From NCBI GenBank assembly GCA_028868335.1, contig JAGWUU010000107.1, forward strand, positions 1-9,979: a DNA stretch of 9,979 nucleotides, given 5' to 3'. Below the pieces are notes generated by a model that saw only the letters and a program-made list of their open reading frames with translations, was not told where the DNA came from and made no database searches. This stretch comes from Sphingomonadales bacterium (lineage in GTDB: Bacteria; Pseudomonadota; Alphaproteobacteria; Sphingomonadales; Sphingomonadaceae). Below, one piece after another: positions 7,123 through 9,979 of this stretch (position 1 is the first letter of the stretch; the number at the start of each line of letters is the position of its first letter). A program made the position numbers and the translations under genes.

Positions 7123-8312
7123 GCGAGAACGACGGCGCGCTGAAAGGCATCAGGGTCGTTGAACTCGGCCAGCTTATCGCGGGGCCGTTCTGCGGGCAGT
7201 TGCTGGGCGACATGGGCGCCGACGTGGTCAAGATCGAGCCGCCTGGGCCGGGCGATCCGATGCGGACCTGGGGCAACGGCGAGCACAAGGTCTGGTGGCA
7301 AGTGATCGGGCGCAACAAGCGCTCTGTCACCGCCAACTTGCGCGTCGCTGAAGGGCAGGAACTGGCCCGCCGCCTCCTCGCCGAAGCCGACATCATGATC
7401 GAGAACTTCAAGCCCGGCACGGTTGAGAAGTGGGGGCTTGGCCCGGCCGACCTGCACGCGATCAACCCCCGACTGATCGTGGTGCGGATGAGCGGCTATG
7501 GCCAGACCGGGCCCTATTCGACCCGCGCCGGTTATGGCGGGATCGGCGAGGCGATGGGCGGGTGGCGCGCGATCGTCGGTGACGCCGATCGTCCGCCGAG
7601 CCGGATGGGGGTTTCGATCGGTGATACCCTGGCGGCGACCTATGGCTGCATGGGCGCGCTCGCCGCGCTTCACGCCCGCGAGGTCAGCGGCAAGGGCCAG
7701 GTGGTCGATTCCGCGCTCTACGAGGCGGTGCTGCAGGTGATGGAAAGCCTGGTCCCCGAATACGACCTGATGGGACTGGTGCGGCAGCGCTCCGGCTCGA
7801 TCCTGCCCGGCATCGCGCCGAGCAACGTCTATTCCTGCAAGGACGGCGAATACATGATCGGCGGCAACGGAGACACGGTGTTCGCGCGGCTGGCCGAAGC
7901 GATGGGCCAGCCCGAACTGGCGAGCGATCCGCGCTATGCCACCCACGTCGCGCGGGGCGAGCGCCAGGCCGAACTGGACCAGCTTATCAACCAGTGGACC
8001 CGGACCCTGACCGTCGAGGAGCTGGAAGCGCTGATGATCGCCCACTCGGTTCCTGCGGGGCGGGTTTATACCGGCAAGGAGATGCTGGCCGATCCGCACT
8101 TTGCCGCGCGCCAGGCGATCGCCAGCATTGAGCATCCGGTCCATGGCTCGCTGAAAATGCAGGCGCCCATGCCCAAGCTGTCGGACACGCCTTCCGCGAT
8201 CCGCCGCCGGGCGCCGCTGGTTCCGGGCGAGCACAACGCCGAGGTCTATGGCGAGTTGCTCGCGCTCGATGCGCTGGCGCTGGAGGACCTGGCCGCGCGC
8301 GGCGTGATCTGA
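7119..8312 (+). CDS. CaiB/BaiF (class III) CoA transferase
   Basis: A 397-residue class III CoA transferase, near the family norm. Family features run in order: ELGQLIAGPFCGQLLGDMGADVVKIEPP at residues 15-42, RNKRSV, then MIENFKPG, VVRMSGYGQTGP and the catalytic aspartate D169 in VSIGDTLAATYG, at the same number as in formyl-CoA transferase. The enzyme moves CoA from a donor such as succinyl-CoA to a carboxylic acid. Its 4-base ATGA overlap with the HMG-CoA-lyase-like gene suggests that it makes the lyase substrate. Relatives include succinyl-CoA:(R)-citramalate and succinyl-CoA:glutarate/HMG transferases, so HMG or citramalate are reasonable candidates; this is inference. No terminator hairpin follows the TGA. 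Confidence 0.92.
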   Translation: MSENDGALKGIRVVELGQLIAGPFCGQLLGDMGADVVKIEPPGPGDPMRTWGNGEHKVWWQVIGRNKRSVTANLRVAEGQELARRLLAEADIMIENFKPGTVEKWGLGPADLHAINPRLIVVRMSGYGQTGPYSTRAGYGGIGEAMGGWRAIVGDADRPPSRMGVSIGDTLAATYGCMGALAALHAREVSGKGQVVDSALYEAVLQVMESLVPEYDLMGLVRQRSGSILPGIAPSNVYSCKDGEYMIGGNGDTVFARLAEAMGQPELASDPRYATHVARGERQAELDQLINQWTRTLTVEELEALMIAHSVPAGRVYTGKEMLADPHFAARQAIASIEHPVHGSLKMQAPMPKLSDTPSAIRRRAPLVPGEHNAEVYGELLALDALALEDLAARGVI

Positions 8313-8395
8313 CCGGTCCTCGCCATTGACGAACCCGGAAAATAGGCAATTTATCTGACAATATTTGGCGGCTGTGTCTAGCTCGCCGGAAGAGA
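8313..8395. other. AT-richer gap between CoA transferase and synthetase stub
   Basis: These 83 bases carry an AT-rich core (about 8337-8366) unlike the flanking GC-rich genes. TTGACG at 8326-8331 could be a -35 box with TTTATC at 8350-8355 as a weak -10 (18-base spacer). No terminator is visible after the transferase gene. It may be the fusion point at which the front of the acyl-CoA synthetase was lost. Confidence 0.35.
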
Positions 8396-8833
8396 ATGCC
8401 CGATGAGACCGCAGCGGCGCTGCGTGGAGGCTGGATACATTCGCAGGATGTCGGCTTCATGGATGAGGATGGCTTCATCACCATCACCGACCGGATGAAG
8501 GACATGATCGTGCCCGGCGCAGAGAACATTTATTCGATCGAGGCGGAGAACGCCCTAAGCCTCCACCCCGAAGTCCGCGAATGCGCGGTGATCGGAGTGC
8601 CTGACGAACACTGGGGCGAGCGGGTCCACGCGATCGTTGTGCCGGTGGCTGGCGCGGTTACCAGCCCGGAGGCAATGCTGGATCACCTCCACGAACGGCT
8701 GGCGCGCTACAAGTGCCCCAAGAGCTGGGAACTGCGGACCCAGCCGCTACCGCGCAGCCCGGCGGGAAAAGTGCTCAAGGCCGAACTGCGCAAGCCCCAT
8801 TGGGAAGGGCAGCCCAGCTCGGTTGGGACTTAA
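8396..8833 (+). pseudogene. Acyl-CoA synthetase (AMP-dependent ligase) C-terminal remnant
   Basis: The 145 residues match only the end of ANL-family acyl-CoA synthetases, normally about 510-550 residues. The stub starts at PDETAAALRGGW, just before the A7 motif, then has DGFITITDRMKDMI and GAENIYSIEAE, the hinge and C-terminal domain, VIGVPDEHWGE, and K125 in PLPRSPAGKVLKAELR, the lysine that catalyses adenylation. The whole AMP-binding N-domain, with the P-loop and nucleotide and acyl pockets, is absent, so it cannot act alone as a synthetase. The A7 region reads HSQD instead of the usual HTGD, and GAEN replaces GGEN, so the remnant has also drifted. ATG 8396 was internal in the parent gene; GGAAGAG just before it could serve as a ribosome-binding site but is close. 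The stop lies within the shared TTAA of the convergent MarR gene. Confidence 0.82.
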
Positions 8834-9870
8834 ACGTTCTGCGACAGCGCTTCGGCTTCGAAATCGATGGGTTCGCCCCAGTCTAGCCCGCAGGCGCCGA
8901 TCATTCCGGCAAGCTGGGGTTGCCCGATCCGCTCGGCCAGCCGCTTGGTCATAAGGGCCACCGCAGCCTGTGCGTCGCGACGCATCGGCTCGCCGATATC
9001 GGTCAGCACGACGATCTTGGTGCGCTTGTCGGCCGGATCGTCGGTGAAGCGGATCATGTCCAGTTCGGCGATCTGTGCCAGGGTGACGTGCACCGCCTGG
9101 CGGCTGATCCCGAGGCTGCGGGCGATCTCGACCGGGCGGGTCAGGCCGATGGTAATGCTCATCATCACCATCGATTGGGAATGGGTCAGGGTTGGCCAGC
9201 CGCGCGAGCGCAGGTAGCTTTGCAGGCCGGAATCGAACCAGTAGAATCCCTGGAGCAGTGAAACGATCAGGTAGGGTGATTGCATTGCCTGTTCCGCAAG
9301 GCGGGGGCACATGCTGCCGCGCCGAGTTGGTCTTGGGATAACCCAAGAATTTCCCAATCGCCAGCCCTGCGAAGGCCAATCAGGCGGTGCGGAAAATTTG
9401 TCGTGGAAATTGACGATTCCCGGTAATCGGTTTGCAGTCCAATTCAGGGAGAAACTGGCGAATGCCGCGCGCAGGCTGTCGGACTGGGCCTTGCCCAGCG
9501 TCGTCTCAAGTTCGCCTTCAAGATCACGGAGGATGCGCTGCACATCCTCGCGGATCCCGGCCCCGCTCGGCGCGAACCGGACCAGTTGGGCGCGCCGGTC
9601 ATCTGGATCGGGCACAATCTCGATCATGCCGGAACGGGCCATTTCCGCGAGTAGCTGGCTCATAGCCTGGCGCGAAACCCCCATGTATTCGGCGATCCGC
9701 GAGGCGCGCGTGGTGCCATTGGCAATATGGTTGAAAACCAGCGATTGCGACCGCGACACCGCCCCCCAGCCGCGTCGCAACAGTCGCGCACCCAACTGTT
9801 CGTCGAACCACAGATAGACCTCCAAGACTTGTCGACGGCTGTGAAGGATCACGGCGACGATGGTGCGCAC
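8830..9870 (-). CDS. Double MarR-family regulator: two winged-helix domains in one chain
   Basis: The 346-residue frame (GTG start) holds two MarR modules. Module 1, residues about 18-144, has VYLWFDEQL, the helix-turn-helix GVSRQAMSQLLAEM and the wing DPDDRRAQLV (88-97). Module 2, about 207-330, has FYWFDSGL, GISRQAVHVTLAQI and DPADKRTKIVVLT (278-290). Aligned by eye, the modules agree at more than a third of positions, so they arose by duplication. A single MarR protein has about 150 residues and acts as a dimer; this chain could fold as a built-in dimer. The linker (145-200) resembles no MarR helix. M196 (codon at 9285) has GGAACAGG before it and could start a separate module 2 protein. 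The gene lies convergent to the catabolic cluster, and it may control that cluster; this is inference. AAAGAG lies 5 bases before the GTG at 9870. Confidence 0.85.
   Translation of the reverse strand: MRTIVAVILHSRRQVLEVYLWFDEQLGARLLRRGWGAVSRSQSLVFNHIANGTTRASRIAEYMGVSRQAMSQLLAEMARSGMIEIVPDPDDRRAQLVRFAPSGAGIREDVQRILRDLEGELETTLGKAQSDSLRAAFASFSLNWTANRLPGIVNFHDKFSAPPDWPSQGWRLGNSWVIPRPTRRGSMCPRLAEQAMQSPYLIVSLLQGFYWFDSGLQSYLRSRGWPTLTHSQSMVMMSITIGLTRPVEIARSLGISRQAVHVTLAQIAELDMIRFTDDPADKRTKIVVLTDIGEPMRRDAQAAVALMTKRLAERIGQPQLAGMIGACGLDWGEPIDFEAEALSQNV
9331..9348. repeat. Inverted repeat in the linker of the double MarR gene
   Basis: TCTTGGGATAACCCAAGA has perfect 7-base arms around ATAA. It lies in the linker-coding part, which reads like former intergenic DNA, and could be a relic or active operator of a separate second MarR gene. 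No T-run marks it as a terminator. Confidence 0.6.
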
Positions 9871-9979
9871 GAAGGCTCTTTAGACGACCGCGATGCGGAG
9901 GACATCTACGACTTCGCGTTCGCATTGCTCGACCGGCTTTATTCTCAGCCAGCAAGGCTGGCTGCTGCAATCGAGCGCA
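9841..9979 (+). CDS. Possible partial coding frame at right edge, unrecognised
   Basis: Reading from GTG 9841, the plus strand is open to the window end and encodes 46 residues, including a helical-looking stretch DAEDIYDFAFALLDRLYS and QPARLAAAIER. I recognise no family. The GTG would overlap the MarR 5' end by 30 bases in a divergent sense, which is unusual, and there is no clear ribosome-binding site. It might be a 5'-truncated gene whose front was replaced, or a chance frame. It is listed because its amino acid makeup looks protein-like and the 109 bases past the MarR start hold no other gene. Confidence 0.3.
   Translation, partial: MKDHGDDGAHEGSLDDRDAEDIYDFAFALLDRLYSQPARLAAAIER
9946..9964. 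repeat. Short hairpin upstream of the MarR gene
   Basis: CAGCCAGC and GCTGGCTG are perfect 8-base arms around AAG. It lies 76 bases ahead of the MarR GTG on the minus strand, inside the possible partial plus-strand frame. No T-run follows on either strand. The function, if any, is unknown. Confidence 0.55.

Noticed and set aside
6156..8234. A 692-codon open frame on the minus strand
   Set aside because: It mirrors the lyase and CoA-transferase genes, which carry clear catalytic motifs on the plus strand; its translation is low-complexity and shows no domain. Such mirror frames are common in GC-rich DNA.
8313..8336. Rho-independent terminator after the CoA transferase
   Set aside because: Only the short palindrome ACCGGT is present, with no T-run.
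1..9979. CRISPR arrays, tRNA or rRNA genes, insertion sequences
   Set aside because: No spaced direct repeats, no tRNA-like cloverleaf or rRNA sequence, and no transposase motifs were seen on either strand, despite the two broken genes.

Overview
The window is GC-rich DNA from a bacterium with tightly packed genes. The protein types (GMC dehydrogenase with its subunit 3, ThuA-like and ketose 3-epimerase-like proteins, an HMG-CoA-lyase-like enzyme, CaiB/BaiF transferase, MarR) and the codon use suggest an alphaproteobacterium, most likely a sphingomonad. That placement is an inference from style, not from a marker gene.

Left block (1-3925, plus strand): four genes 1-2 bases apart form one operon. 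They encode the C-terminal part of a ketose 3-epimerase-like TIM-barrel protein, a lipoprotein-like gluconate 2-dehydrogenase subunit 3, a GMC flavoprotein with a cysteine motif typical of [3Fe-4S] FAD-dependent sugar dehydrogenases, and an exported ThuA-like protein. Together they look like a sugar or glycoside oxidation module (probably C3 oxidation to 3-keto sugars) followed by processing of the keto product. No cytochrome c subunit lies in the window.

Middle block (3926-8312, plus strand): a 115-base gap holds two perfect palindromes, 17 and 12 bp long, just before an SDR gene that has lost its catalytic centre. Then come four closely packed intact genes: a VOC-fold dioxygenase or isomerase, an alpha/beta hydrolase with a GTG start, an HMG-CoA-lyase-like enzyme, and a CaiB/BaiF CoA transferase that overlaps the lyase by ATGA. 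The order suggests a catabolic pathway: ring or C-C cleavage, hydrolysis, CoA activation, then lyase cleavage to central metabolites. The substrate cannot be read from the sequence.

Right block (8313-9979): an AT-richer gap is followed by a C-terminal stub of an acyl-CoA synthetase. This stub shares a TTAA stop with a convergent minus-strand gene for a protein with two fused MarR domains. The MarR linker still looks like former intergenic DNA, with an inverted repeat inside. A possible partial plus-strand frame begins at the right edge.

The intact catabolic core is therefore bracketed by two broken pathway-type genes (SDR and acyl-CoA synthetase) and sits next to a double-MarR regulator. I saw no RNA genes, CRISPR arrays, insertion sequences or clear rho-independent terminators.
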